Source: CAVPRW01 sp046727435 [NCBI: bacterium]
GTDB taxonomy: Bacteria; Tectomicrobia; Entotheonellia; J063
Direction: 5' to 3'
NCBI GenBank assembly: GCA_046727435.1
Contig: JBKPCR010000098.1
Span: forward strand, 1-12,141
DNA: 12,141 nt
In this document: positions 1-5,830 of the stretch, piece by piece
Layout of the letters: the number at the start of each line of letters is the position of its first letter
How positions within the stretch are numbered: the stretch's first letter is position 1
Position numbers and translations under genes: made by a program
Notes under the pieces: model-generated
Database searches by the model: none
What the model was told of the DNA's origin: nothing
What the model saw: only the letters and a program-made list of their open reading frames with translations

Positions 1-714
1 GGGGTGCACTATCACTTAACCAAGGCCTTGGGCCTGGGGATCCCATGCGAGTTCTTGCAGGGCGCCCAGGCTGAGGTGCCGCAAACGTTGACCGAATGGA
101 CTGAAGTGCACCTCAATAAAACATTCTCACGGGAAGCCTTCGCCTGGCTCGTGCCCCTGCAGAGTGGCTATACACGGGTCGGCCTCATGTGTGCACGCAA
201 TGCTAGAGGAGCACTGCAACGCTTTCTCGACACGATCGCACCGCAATGGCGGGAATGGGGGGATATTGAGATTGCCACTAAGCCGATTGCGCAGATGCCC
301 CTCCGTCAGAGCTATGCCGAGCGGGTTCTGGTTATCGGAGAGGCAGCAGGGCAGGTGAAAGCCACCACCGGCGGCGGCATTTATTATGGGTTGTTGGCGG
401 CACGCCTGGCCGCTGACACGATCAGTCAGGCCTTTGCCATCGGATGTTTCGCCGCACCGACATTGCAGGGGTACGAACGCGCCTGGCGCTCCCTCCTGGC
501 CGACGAATTGGCGCTGGGGCTGTCGTTTCGTAAGCTATACAGTTAGATTGGTGACCGCCGGATGGATGGGATCTTACACTACATCGCCCGCAATGGGCTC
601 AAAGACCTGATTCGGCACAAGGCCAACTTCGACTGGCACCGCGAACTGATCGTCGAACTGCGGAAGCGTTTGCCCCTTGGCGGACTAGGGGTCCGTACGC
701 TGTTTAGTCTCTAA
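1..714 (+). pseudogene. Geranylgeranyl-reductase-family FAD oxidoreductase, 5'-truncated by the window and split by an in-frame amber codon
   Basis: The frame is already open at base 1, so the N-terminal FAD Rossmann half lies upstream. The visible part holds the C-terminal half of a geranylgeranyl-reductase-type flavoprotein. This family reduces isoprenoid double bonds of lipids or quinones at the membrane with FAD. The strongest sign is the second FAD motif: GEAAGQVKATTGGGIYYGLL, close to the family GDAAG...TTGGGIYYGL signature, with E replacing the usual D. A TAG at 544-546 stops the frame after ...RKLYS. The same frame resumes at once with IGDRRMDGILHYIARNGLKD... and RHKANFDWH, a typical family C-terminus, and ends at TAA 712-714. 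No frameshift is needed, only a single nonsense codon such as CAG to TAG. Either the gene is a recent pseudogene, or it makes a protein about 55 residues short, or the TAG is a sequence error. The family call is firm; substrate is unknown. Confidence 0.8.
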
Positions 715-844
715 TACTGTTCCACAAAATGCATAAACCAAGCTTCAGATTGCCAGGTCGCCCCGCGCCTCGTCATGCCCTGTGCGGGCCTGATGACCGC
801 AGCGATGCTATGCCGGCATTGGGGTAAATCACCGTAGAGCAACC
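715..844. other. Intergenic gap between two convergent, apparently damaged genes
   Basis: No convincing gene is present. There is a 10-bp perfect palindrome, ATGCCGGCAT, at 810-819. A weak dyad at 772-797 pairs GTCAT with ATGAC outside and GCCC with GGGC inside, with a small bulge. Since the plus gene and the minus cassette converge here, the dyad could end transcription from either side, but there is no T-run to support an intrinsic terminator. A minus-strand frame of about 40 codons is open through the gap but resembles nothing I recognise. Confidence 0.35.
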
Positions 845-1171
845 TTACCGCCTTAGTTCACAGATTCTTCTTAGGCTGTATAATCGCGTTCGTAGGCGCA
901 AGAAATGCCGTATCACCAAGATAAGGTTGTGAATCGGCGATCCTGGTGAAAGTAGCGTCACCCATAACAGTTCCCATCCCGCTCTGCTGACCAAAAAGCC
1001 ACCCGACCGTGCTTGCCTGGCGACGCTATATTGCAACGTTGCCGGCCCTCGGCTGCCTTGCATATGCCCATAGTTGGCCACAAGGAGTGCCCGGATTTCA
1101 GCGTCCTGGCACTGCACTCGAACATGACACCCCAATACCAGCAGTGAGAGTGTGTCCAACGTGAGGCTCAT
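845..1171 (-). CDS. N-terminal fragment resembling HPr-kinase-related protein (probably truncated)
   Basis: This 108-residue frame starts with an ATG that overlaps the stop of the PqqD-like gene (ATGA at 1168-1171), so the two are translationally coupled. Residues about 12-68 (VLGCHVRVQCQ, ALLVANYGHM, LQYSVARQ, GGFLVSRAGWELL) look like the N-terminal domain of HPr-kinase-related proteins that accompany PqqD-like genes. There is no Walker A motif or kinase domain, and the tail from about residue 70 is Arg/Leu-rich and unlike the family. The next frame over, read from about 962 down to a TGA at 858-860, gives GDATFTRIADSQPYLGDTAF and then NAIIQPKKNL, which would continue the N-domain more plausibly. 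A frameshift plus loss of the 3' part is therefore likely. The family call rests on pattern memory, not an alignment; a lone short orphan protein is the alternative. Confidence 0.5.
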   Translation of the reverse strand: MSLTLDTLSLLVLGCHVRVQCQDAEIRALLVANYGHMQGSRGPATLQYSVARQARSGGFLVSRAGWELLWVTLLSPGSPIHNLILVIRHFLRLRTRLYSLRRICELRR

Positions 1172-1464
1172 GGGTTCTCTGGCAAGTTGCGCAAGGATTC
1201 CAGCAGCCCTAGGCTATGCAGTTGCCTAATGGTTGTCGCGACATCTTGTACTGCTGTGTCGGCATCGACATGGAACGCCGCGGCAAGCTGATTGGCGATC
1301 TCAGCCACTGTGGATTGGCCGTCACACCGGTCCCAGATGTAGCTGGCGGTATGGTTCAGTTGATGAATGAGGTCGGACTGACGATCAAGGACCACGACCT
1401 CACCATCTACCATACGAACGTTGACATCAACCCTTCGTTTCGGGTGATCAGGAGGCTCGTTCAT
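1168..1464 (-). CDS. PqqD-family peptide chaperone (RiPP recognition element)
   Basis: This 98-residue protein has the PqqD pattern throughout: a short N-terminal strand region (VDVNVRMVDGEVVVLD), the central LIHQLNHTASYIWDRCDG that matches the family's LN.ta..iw.l.dG core, then VAEIANQLAAAFHVDADTAVQDVATTIRQLHSLGLLE, the helical wing with the usual L..L...GLL ending. PqqD-like domains bind leader peptides of ribosomally made, modified peptides and hand them to the modifying enzyme in the cytoplasm. I chose the ATG at 1464 because it has an AGG just upstream; a TTG at 1491 would add nine residues but has no ribosome site. It follows the small peptide gene by 35 bp and overlaps the kinase-like fragment by 4 bp, so it is the middle gene of an operon. 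The domain call is strong; the modified product is unknown. Confidence 0.85.
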   Translation of the reverse strand: MNEPPDHPKRRVDVNVRMVDGEVVVLDRQSDLIHQLNHTASYIWDRCDGQSTVAEIANQLAAAFHVDADTAVQDVATTIRQLHSLGLLESLRNLPENP

Positions 1465-1499
1465 CTGCCTAGGTCCGATGTATAGGCTCAACCGGCATA

Positions 1500-1679
1500 C
1501 TAGTGTCGGCGATCTTGCAGCTGTTCTATAAGCTCCCGTAGCCGTTCACCCCGATGACGAGATTCTGCCCCGGACCCTGCTGAGGCAAACGTGGGAATGG
1601 CCACCAAGGTTAAGATTGCCGGAGCCACATAGACCGCCCTCTGAATAACCTCGCGCCTGGTGATTTCCTGCTCAGCCAT
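1500..1679 (-). CDS. Small Tat-like leader peptide, possible RiPP precursor
   Basis: A 59-residue peptide starts at an ATG (1677-1679) with a near-ideal Shine-Dalgarno, AGGAGG, seven bases upstream. A further upstream ATG at 1790 would add 37 residues but has no comparable site. The N-terminus reads MAEQEITRREVIQRAVYVAP, followed by a hydrophobic stretch (AILTLVAIPTF) and ASA-GSG, that is, a twin-arginine-like motif (TRREVI), a hydrophobic core and an AxA-type cleavage site. It also fits a YxxP leader motif (YVAP) of the kind read by PqqD-type recognition domains. The C-terminal 22 residues (from E39) are charged and helical: ESRHRGERLRELIEQLQ, ending DRRH. It is the first gene of the cassette, immediately before the PqqD-like gene, which supports a precursor or client role. 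The alternatives are a small exported Tat substrate or an unrelated short protein. Confidence 0.65.
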   Translation of the reverse strand: MAEQEITRREVIQRAVYVAPAILTLVAIPTFASAGSGAESRHRGERLRELIEQLQDRRH

Positions 1680-1778
1680 ATGCCTCCCTCCTACTGCCTG
1701 CCTGTCTCTATCAGCCGCCCCTGCGAGAGAGGCAGCCGATCGGAAGCGACCAAAAATGGTTGACGCATATGTTGGTGT

Positions 1779-1855
1779 ATCATATGACATTCATAGACAG
1801 TATGAGATATTAGTGAATACAAATTCTCAAGGGAAATTAATATCGGGTGGCTTTC
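1779..1855 (-). promoter_or_regulatory. AT-rich upstream region of the peptide/PqqD cassette, candidate promoter
   Basis: The stretch 1801-1860 is about two thirds A+T (40 of 60 bases), against roughly 40% in the rest of the window, and lies directly upstream of the small peptide gene on the minus strand. A -10-like TATGAT reads on the minus strand at 1784-1779, without a good -35 at normal spacing; a TTGAGA reads at 1830-1825. The leader to the peptide ATG would be roughly 95 bases. This is composition plus one hexamer, so weak. Confidence 0.25.
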
Positions 1856-3588
1856 TACTGCAGATCCTGAATGGCTACGAACGCTTCTGTCCGCACGCCC
1901 TGGGGCTCGGCCTGGCTAGCCACACCAATGAAACGGATGGGGCGGAGCAGCTCCACTAGGGCCCCCGGATCAGCCGGCATCGACCCCACGGCAGGGGCCT
2001 CCTGGTCGAGTCGCGTCAGGGCTCGAATCCAGACGTTGAGCGGCGCCCACATGTCACGGACTTCCTTTACAGCCGTATTGACATCGACGAACGTGATACT
2101 ACCCCCGGTGATACGAAAATGCTTGCGGACATCCTGGTAGGCATTGGTGTCAGTGAGAGGAGTGGTCTTGCCGGAGGCGGCATCCAACATATGTTGCAGC
2201 AGACTGACATCAGACCCCAGAATGAGTTGTTGGCGGCTGATCACGTAGCCCGGATTGGGAAAGAGCATGGGGTTACTCAGGTAGTAGATGGTTTGGCCGT
2301 CGTGGAGCCGGCGCTGCAGGAATGCCGAAAAGAGTGGGCCACCGGCGTGCGCCCCGATGGTCTGGATGAGTTGCAGCCCTTTTGCTTCGTCGGTAAGGCC
2401 GAGGGTGAGAAACAGGCCCGGCAGGGCGATCAGGCTGCCATGGGGTGTGCCGAACGGTGCGGTGATGCCGAGGCCAGCCACGCCGGTGAAGAGGGGGAGG
2501 ACATCGCGTTCTAGATCCACCCCTGCCCAGGCGCGGAACTGGGCTAGCATCTGCTGCAAGCCATCCTGATACCCCACAGCCGCATGCTGTGTCAGCAGTT
2601 GCCACAGGCCCTGGAGATTGAGCAGGTCAACGTGAGTGAGATAAAAGGTCTCGGCCGGCACGCCTCGAAACGGCGGTACGGCGCCATCGCGGTCGACCTG
2701 CCGAAACGCCGGGGTCACGCCGTGAGGAGGATACCACGCCATCGTATCAACCATAAGGCCAGCCCCGGCACGCCTGGCTCTCAGCGTCACTTTCCCAGTG
2801 GTCTGCAGCATCTGCAGCGCGGCCACCGACGTCGCGTGGGAGGCCCAGGGGAACTCGGCCAGCGTGTTGGCCTGGACGCGCTCGACGTCATAGTATCCAT
2901 AGGCCATTAACGACGCCGCCGCCTCGAGTTGCAGGGCTTTTAAGGCAGGGGTGGTGTGCAGACGCTCAGGCGCTATCCCCTGGTGGGCCTTGATGGCATC
3001 GATGACCCAGGCCTGGTCGGTGGAGAGCACAGCCAGGGTGCCGAGAAAGGCATACGACACGCTGGTCGGTGCATCCTTCAGGAGCAGCGTCACGATCTCA
3101 AAGCCGTCCACCGTTTGGGTCTGCCGCACGGCATCCTGCATGGTCCTTGAAAAGGTGCGGCTCAGGGTTTCGGCGATCTTCTCGGCGCCGGAGACGCGCG
3201 CGTAGACGATGACATCGACGATGTTGCTCTGACTCGGGACGAGGGCCAAGCCAAACTCCCGGCCGAGCAGAAGGTTGAGGGTCGGCTCGGTCAGCGCCAG
3301 TCCCAGATGTTGCTCGAGCCCCTGTTTCTCTGCCATGACGCGCCGATAGCCCTCAGGTCCCAGCGCCCGTTGCCAGAAGGTGGGTGACGACACATGCTGG
3401 TAGAACTTTGACTGTCGGACATCTGCCCAGGCCTGTGGCAGCCCAGGCATGGCGAAAAATCCGAGCGCTTGCGCTGGCGGGAGTGTTGCGATCGCAGGAC
3501 CATTTGACTCTCTTTGGGCATAAAACCAGGAGCCAGCGAGTCCCAACACCACGACCAATACCAGGCCGCCGAGTAATTTCTTTGGCAT
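1855..3588 (-). CDS. DUF3352-like membrane-anchored protein of unknown function
   Basis: A protein of about 577 residues with one N-terminal membrane segment (MPKKLLGGLVLVVVLGLAGS, just after a KK pair) that would act as a signal anchor and place the rest in the periplasm. The body has the pattern of DUF3352-type proteins: an early P..A..FFAMPGLPQAWADVRQSKFYQ region, long amphipathic repeats, a substrate-binding-protein-like alternation, and LGSDVSLLQHMLDAASG near residue 470. No catalytic motif is visible. The start at 3588 (MPKK) is preferred because a candidate promoter at 3649-3677 would leave only about nine bases of leader for the alternative ATG at 3633, which has no ribosome site. Neither start has a strong Shine-Dalgarno. 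It diverges from the transglycosylase gene. The family call is from overall resemblance; function is unknown. Confidence 0.7.
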   Translation of the reverse strand: MPKKLLGGLVLVVVLGLAGSWFYAQRESNGPAIATLPPAQALGFFAMPGLPQAWADVRQSKFYQHVSSPTFWQRALGPEGYRRVMAEKQGLEQHLGLALTEPTLNLLLGREFGLALVPSQSNIVDVIVYARVSGAEKIAETLSRTFSRTMQDAVRQTQTVDGFEIVTLLLKDAPTSVSYAFLGTLAVLSTDQAWVIDAIKAHQGIAPERLHTTPALKALQLEAAASLMAYGYYDVERVQANTLAEFPWASHATSVAALQMLQTTGKVTLRARRAGAGLMVDTMAWYPPHGVTPAFRQVDRDGAVPPFRGVPAETFYLTHVDLLNLQGLWQLLTQHAAVGYQDGLQQMLAQFRAWAGVDLERDVLPLFTGVAGLGITAPFGTPHGSLIALPGLFLTLGLTDEAKGLQLIQTIGAHAGGPLFSAFLQRRLHDGQTIYYLSNPMLFPNPGYVISRQQLILGSDVSLLQHMLDAASGKTTPLTDTNAYQDVRKHFRITGGSITFVDVNTAVKEVRDMWAPLNVWIRALTRLDQEAPAVGSMPADPGALVELLRPIRFIGVASQAEPQGVRTEAFVAIQDLQ

Positions 3589-3648
3589 AGATGATGGCCC
3601 CGGATCATGCGCACTCTGGGGAACAAACCTCATGCGCTGCCAGACTAG

Positions 3649-3677
3649 ACTGTAGCGGAAGGTACCCGGCTTAGCAA
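3649..3677 (-). promoter_or_regulatory. Candidate sigma-70-type promoter for the DUF3352-like gene
   Basis: Read on the minus strand, TTGCTA (3677-3672) and TACAGT (3654-3649) are separated by 17 bases, each matching four of six consensus positions. Transcription would begin near 3642, about 54 bases before the preferred ATG at 3588. Confidence 0.35.
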
Positions 3678-3697
3678 GGACTTTCCCAGGAAAACAG

Positions 3698-3726
3698 TTG
3701 CCTTGCAGCGGAAGTTTTGCTACAAC
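3698..3726 (+). promoter_or_regulatory. Candidate sigma-70-type promoter for the transglycosylase gene
   Basis: TTGCCT (3698-3703) and TACAAC (3721-3726) are 17 bases apart, each with four of six consensus matches. The transcript would pass through the palindrome at 3743-3776 and carry a long leader (about 180 bases). Closer promoters cannot be excluded. Confidence 0.3.
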
Positions 3727-3742
3727 CCTATGCGTTCAGCTG

Positions 3743-3776
3743 CCCTCACCCGAACTTTCTCCCGGCGAGAGAGGGG
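3743..3776. repeat. Palindromic intergenic repeat, copy A
   Basis: The left arm CCCTCACCCGAAC runs into CTTTCTC (3755-3761), a CCGGC loop, and GAGAGAG (3767-3773), seven pairs with one wobble, then GGG. The left arm shares CCCTC..CCCGAAC with copy B and CCCTC.CCGA with copy C, which argues for one dispersed family. Confidence 0.55.
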
Positions 3777-3912
3777 TCCGGTAGGCTTCTTCTGAGTCGA
3801 CTTAGCCCCTTATCCTGGCGCCTACGTCCCGGCGGCAGAGATAATTGGGGGAATCGTCTAGCAGTGGTGGAGGCATTGTCCCACAGGTGTTCCAGATAGG
3901 GGAGGCAAGTGT

Positions 3913-5238
3913 ATGCTGCATCGGCGTTGTCAGGGGCAGGTAACCATCGGGGGGAGAAGCGTGCGCTGTGCATCGTGGCGATGGATGGTGGTCCTCATGA
4001 TGGGATGCTTGCTTGGGGGATGGTGTCTGCCAGCGGCGTGGGGCCAGGAGCTCACCGGTGGGATGAAGCTCATTATGGAAGAATTACGCGCGGTGAAGAA
4101 GTCCCAGGCAGAGGCACTGGCACAGGTGGAGGACTTACGTCGGCAACTGCAGACGCTGGCAGCGGGAGGCCTCACCGCCGTCAGTTATCGGCTGCCACCC
4201 CAGGTGGAATTTGCCGGCCAATCCGTCCCGGTCGGACGGCGCGACGTTTGGGAACGGCTCGATCAGGAATTTCTATTCTACATCGGGCGTCCAGGACAGA
4301 TCATGCTGTGGCTCAAGCGCATGGGAAAATTTATGCCCCTGATCGAACAACGCCTCAAAGAATATGGGCTGCCCGATGATCTGAAATATCTCGCCGTGGT
4401 GGAAAGCTCCCTGCGCCCGACGGCGGTGTCCTCGGCCGGCGCCGGCGGGTTGTGGCAGTTCATCGAGGGGACCGGCCGGCGCTTCGATATGGACAGCAAT
4501 GCGCTGGTGGATGAGCGCATGGATGTCAGTAAGGCAACCGACGGGGCGATGCAATATCTGCGGCGGTTGTATCTTCTCTTTAATGATTGGCCACTGGCGC
4601 TGGCGGGCTATAATGCTGGTGAGCAGCGCGTCCTAGACGAGCTCCAGGAGCAACGTGTCAGTAGCTATTACGATCTGGCGCTGCCGGCCGAAACCGAGCG
4701 TTTCGTCTATAAGATCGTCGCCGTGAAGATCATCCTGTCGAATCCGGAGCGTTATGGGATCTACATCGACGCCCAGGAATATTATCGACCGTCGGAGGTT
4801 GACATCGTCACCGTGCGCGTCAGTGGCGGTCGCCTGCACTTGCGGAGTGTGGCGGAGGCATCAGGCACCCATTTCGCCATGATCAAACAGCTCAATCCGC
4901 AATTGCGCCAGCGCTACCTGCCGCGGGGCGTCCACCAGGTGTTTGTGCCCAAGGGCAGTGCGGCCATCTTTGCCGCCAACTTCCAGGAACCCTACGACCC
5001 AGAGCCATTAGTGGCGAGTTCACCCAGCCAACCCATCAGCTATAAACCTCCGCCCCCGGCGGTCCAAGAGGCGCCCCCCACGCGGAAGAGCCTGCGGTAT
5101 GAGGTGAAGAAGGGGGACACGCTCGCCAAAATCGCCGCCAAATACGATGCCTCCGTGGGCGAGATCATGAAATGGAACAAACTCGCGAGTACCTCACATA
5201 TCACCCCCGGACGCCAGATCGTCATTTTCAGAGACTAA
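3913..5238 (+). CDS. MltD-like membrane-bound lytic murein transglycosylase with C-terminal LysM domain
   Basis: This 441-residue envelope protein cleaves peptidoglycan glycan strands to make 1,6-anhydro ends. Residues about 23-45 form a hydrophobic signal (MVVLMMGCLLGGWCLPAAWG, then QE), giving a periplasmic protein; a lipobox is not convincing. A short coiled coil follows (MEELRAVKKSQAEALAQVED). The SLT domain spans about 130-285: YLAVVESSLRPTAVSSAGAG with the catalytic Glu of the ES motif, then GLWQFIEGTGR and ALAGYNAGEQRV. A proline-rich linker leads to a LysM peptidoglycan-binding domain at about 395-440 (YEVKKGDTLAKIAAKYDASV...MKWNKL...ITPGRQIVI). The middle region (YYRPSEVDIVTVRVSGGRLH) fits the MltD layout. 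The ATG has an excellent GGGGAGG seven bases upstream. It appears to be monocistronic or to lead the coiled-coil/desulforedoxin pair, with a large hairpin between. Confidence 0.9.
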   Translation: MLHRRCQGQVTIGGRSVRCASWRWMVVLMMGCLLGGWCLPAAWGQELTGGMKLIMEELRAVKKSQAEALAQVEDLRRQLQTLAAGGLTAVSYRLPPQVEFAGQSVPVGRRDVWERLDQEFLFYIGRPGQIMLWLKRMGKFMPLIEQRLKEYGLPDDLKYLAVVESSLRPTAVSSAGAGGLWQFIEGTGRRFDMDSNALVDERMDVSKATDGAMQYLRRLYLLFNDWPLALAGYNAGEQRVLDELQEQRVSSYYDLALPAETERFVYKIVAVKIILSNPERYGIYIDAQEYYRPSEVDIVTVRVSGGRLHLRSVAEASGTHFAMIKQLNPQLRQRYLPRGVHQVFVPKGSAAIFAANFQEPYDPEPLVASSPSQPISYKPPPPAVQEAPPTRKSLRYEVKKGDTLAKIAAKYDASVGEIMKWNKLASTSHITPGRQIVIFRD

Positions 5239-5259
5239 GTAATAGGCACCAGCATTTCA

Positions 5260-5305
5260 CTCCCTCCCGAACCCTTCCCCATCGGGGGGAAGGGCGGGGC
5301 GGGAG
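5260..5305. repeat. Palindromic intergenic repeat, copy B, long hairpin covering a ribosome site
   Basis: Three nested stems can form: CTCCC 5260-5264 with GGGAG 5301-5305, CCCG 5266-5269 with CGGG 5295-5298, and CCCTTCCCC 5272-5280 with GGGGAAGGG 5286-5294 around an ATCGG loop. That is 18 pairs. It lies 21 bases after the transglycosylase stop, but no T-run follows. Its right arm includes the Shine-Dalgarno of the next gene. Confidence 0.7.
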
Positions 5306-5312
5306 AGAAAGG

Positions 5313-5576
5313 ATGACGAGGGTCGCACGCATGTGGCTGTCGGAACATGATTCGCTCAGAGGTCAAATCAAACGCCTCGATAGTGAGCTCAAAACCCTTC
5401 GCAAGGAACGCCAGCAAGTCGAGGCAACAGGCTGTTATTCGGATCGGGAGCTAGCAGCCAAGGAAGCCGCGATCGAGGATTATGACCGCCGCATTCAGAT
5501 CCTCGAGATCGAGCGTGATCGGCTGCAGTTCATGTATCAATCCGGTGGCAGCCATGATCTGCAAGCAGAGTCGTAA
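5313..5576 (+). CDS. Small coiled-coil protein of unknown function
   Basis: An 87-residue hydrophilic protein that is almost entirely predicted helix and coiled coil: LRGQIKRLDSELKTLRKERQ, then a short break with a Cys (ATGCYSD), then ELAAKEAAIEDYDRRIQILE and IERDRLQFMY. The two helical halves around the break suggest a helical hairpin. No signal peptide or membrane segment is seen, so it is probably cytoplasmic. The ATG at 5313 is favoured because GGAG (5302-5305) is seven bases upstream; an ATG at 5331 is also possible (GAGGG eight bases before it). The ribosome site lies inside the hairpin at 5260-5305. Only 13 bp separate it from the desulforedoxin-like gene, so the two are likely co-transcribed. 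I do not recognise the family. Confidence 0.75.
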   Translation: MTRVARMWLSEHDSLRGQIKRLDSELKTLRKERQQVEATGCYSDRELAAKEAAIEDYDRRIQILEIERDRLQFMYQSGGSHDLQAES

Positions 5577-5589
5577 ACAGAGGAGCGCG

Positions 5590-5739
5590 ATGGTCATGAC
5601 GATGGAGTTAGGGCGTCGGTATCTGTGTGAGGTCTGCGGCACCGAGGTGCTGTGTACAAAGCCTGGGCCAGGAGGCCTGCAATGTTGCGGCAAAGAGATG
5701 GGACTGAAGCAGGCCAAACCGCTTCCCTCCTCGGACTAA
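5590..5739 (+). CDS. Desulforedoxin-like Fe(Cys)4 mini-protein (desulfoferrodoxin N-terminal domain)
   Basis: A 49-residue protein that is essentially one iron-binding domain: YLCEVCG...GLQCCGKEM. Its cysteines C13, C16, C32 and C33 have the 3-16-1 spacing of desulforedoxin, whose four cysteines bind one iron. The larger desulfoferrodoxin adds a superoxide-reductase domain downstream, which is absent here. An extra Cys (C22) sits between the pairs. Family members act in electron transfer or oxidative-stress defence in the cytoplasm; which applies here is unknown. An AGGAG at 5581-5585 is four bases before the ATG at 5590 and ten before the in-frame ATG at 5596, so either could start. Three closely spaced ATGs begin the gene. 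The family call is firm, the role is open. Confidence 0.8.
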   Translation: MVMTMELGRRYLCEVCGTEVLCTKPGPGGLQCCGKEMGLKQAKPLPSSD

Positions 5740-5763
5740 ATTGCATGTGCCGCCATTTCATCC

Positions 5764-5796
5764 CCCTCCCGAGTCCTCCTCCCTCGACGGGGAGGG
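5764..5796. repeat. Palindromic intergenic repeat, copy C
   Basis: Left arm CCCTCCCGAGTCCT leads to CCTCCC (5778-5783), loop TCGACG, and GGGAGG (5790-5795), with one wobble pair more outside. The sequence CATTTCA just before it is also found before copy B, so similarity extends beyond the palindrome. It lies between the desulforedoxin-like gene and the amidohydrolase gene. No T-run follows, so terminator function is unproven. Confidence 0.5.
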
Positions 5797-5830
5797 CTCC
5801 GTGGGGAACCCATATCCGAGGTAACCCCAC

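Larger units (their letters stand above)
3589..3912. other. Divergent intergenic region between the DUF3352-like and transglycosylase genes
   Basis: This 324-bp gap has no convincing gene. It holds two outward-facing candidate promoters (3649-3677 minus, 3698-3726 plus) and a palindromic repeat copy at 3743-3776. An inverted pair, GTAGGC at 3781-3786 and GCCTAC at 3819-3824, lies beyond the repeat. The last 14 bases hold the strong ribosome site of the transglycosylase. Short frames exist here on both strands but run through the repeat and show no protein-like pattern. Confidence 0.5.

Noticed and set aside
544-546. Amber readthrough or pyrrolysine-type recoding in the reductase gene
   Set aside because: TAG serves as an ordinary stop for other genes in this window, no suppressor tRNA or insertion element is visible, and a nonsense mutation explains the data more simply.
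720-844. Remnant transposase or rest of the HPr-kinase-like gene on the minus strand
   Set aside because: A frame of about 40 codons ending HFVEQY is open but has no recognisable motif, and no terminal inverted repeats or target duplications are visible.
1500-1679. Lasso-peptide precursor
   Set aside because: The YxxP motif is suggestive, but no asparagine-synthetase-like or transglutaminase-like gene is present, and counting from the GSG start there is no acidic residue at ring positions 7-9.
2119-2514. A 131-codon plus-strand open frame inside the DUF3352-like gene
   Set aside because: It lies opposite a continuous family-like protein and shows no recognisable motif or ribosome site.
3913-4045. 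Lipoprotein signal in the transglycosylase
   Set aside because: The cysteine in LMMGC lacks a good lipobox; AWG-QE fits ordinary signal-peptidase cleavage better.
5260-5305. Rho-independent terminator after the transglycosylase gene
   Set aside because: The hairpin is strong but is followed by a purine-rich stretch (GAGAGAAAGG), not T residues, and overlaps the next ribosome site.
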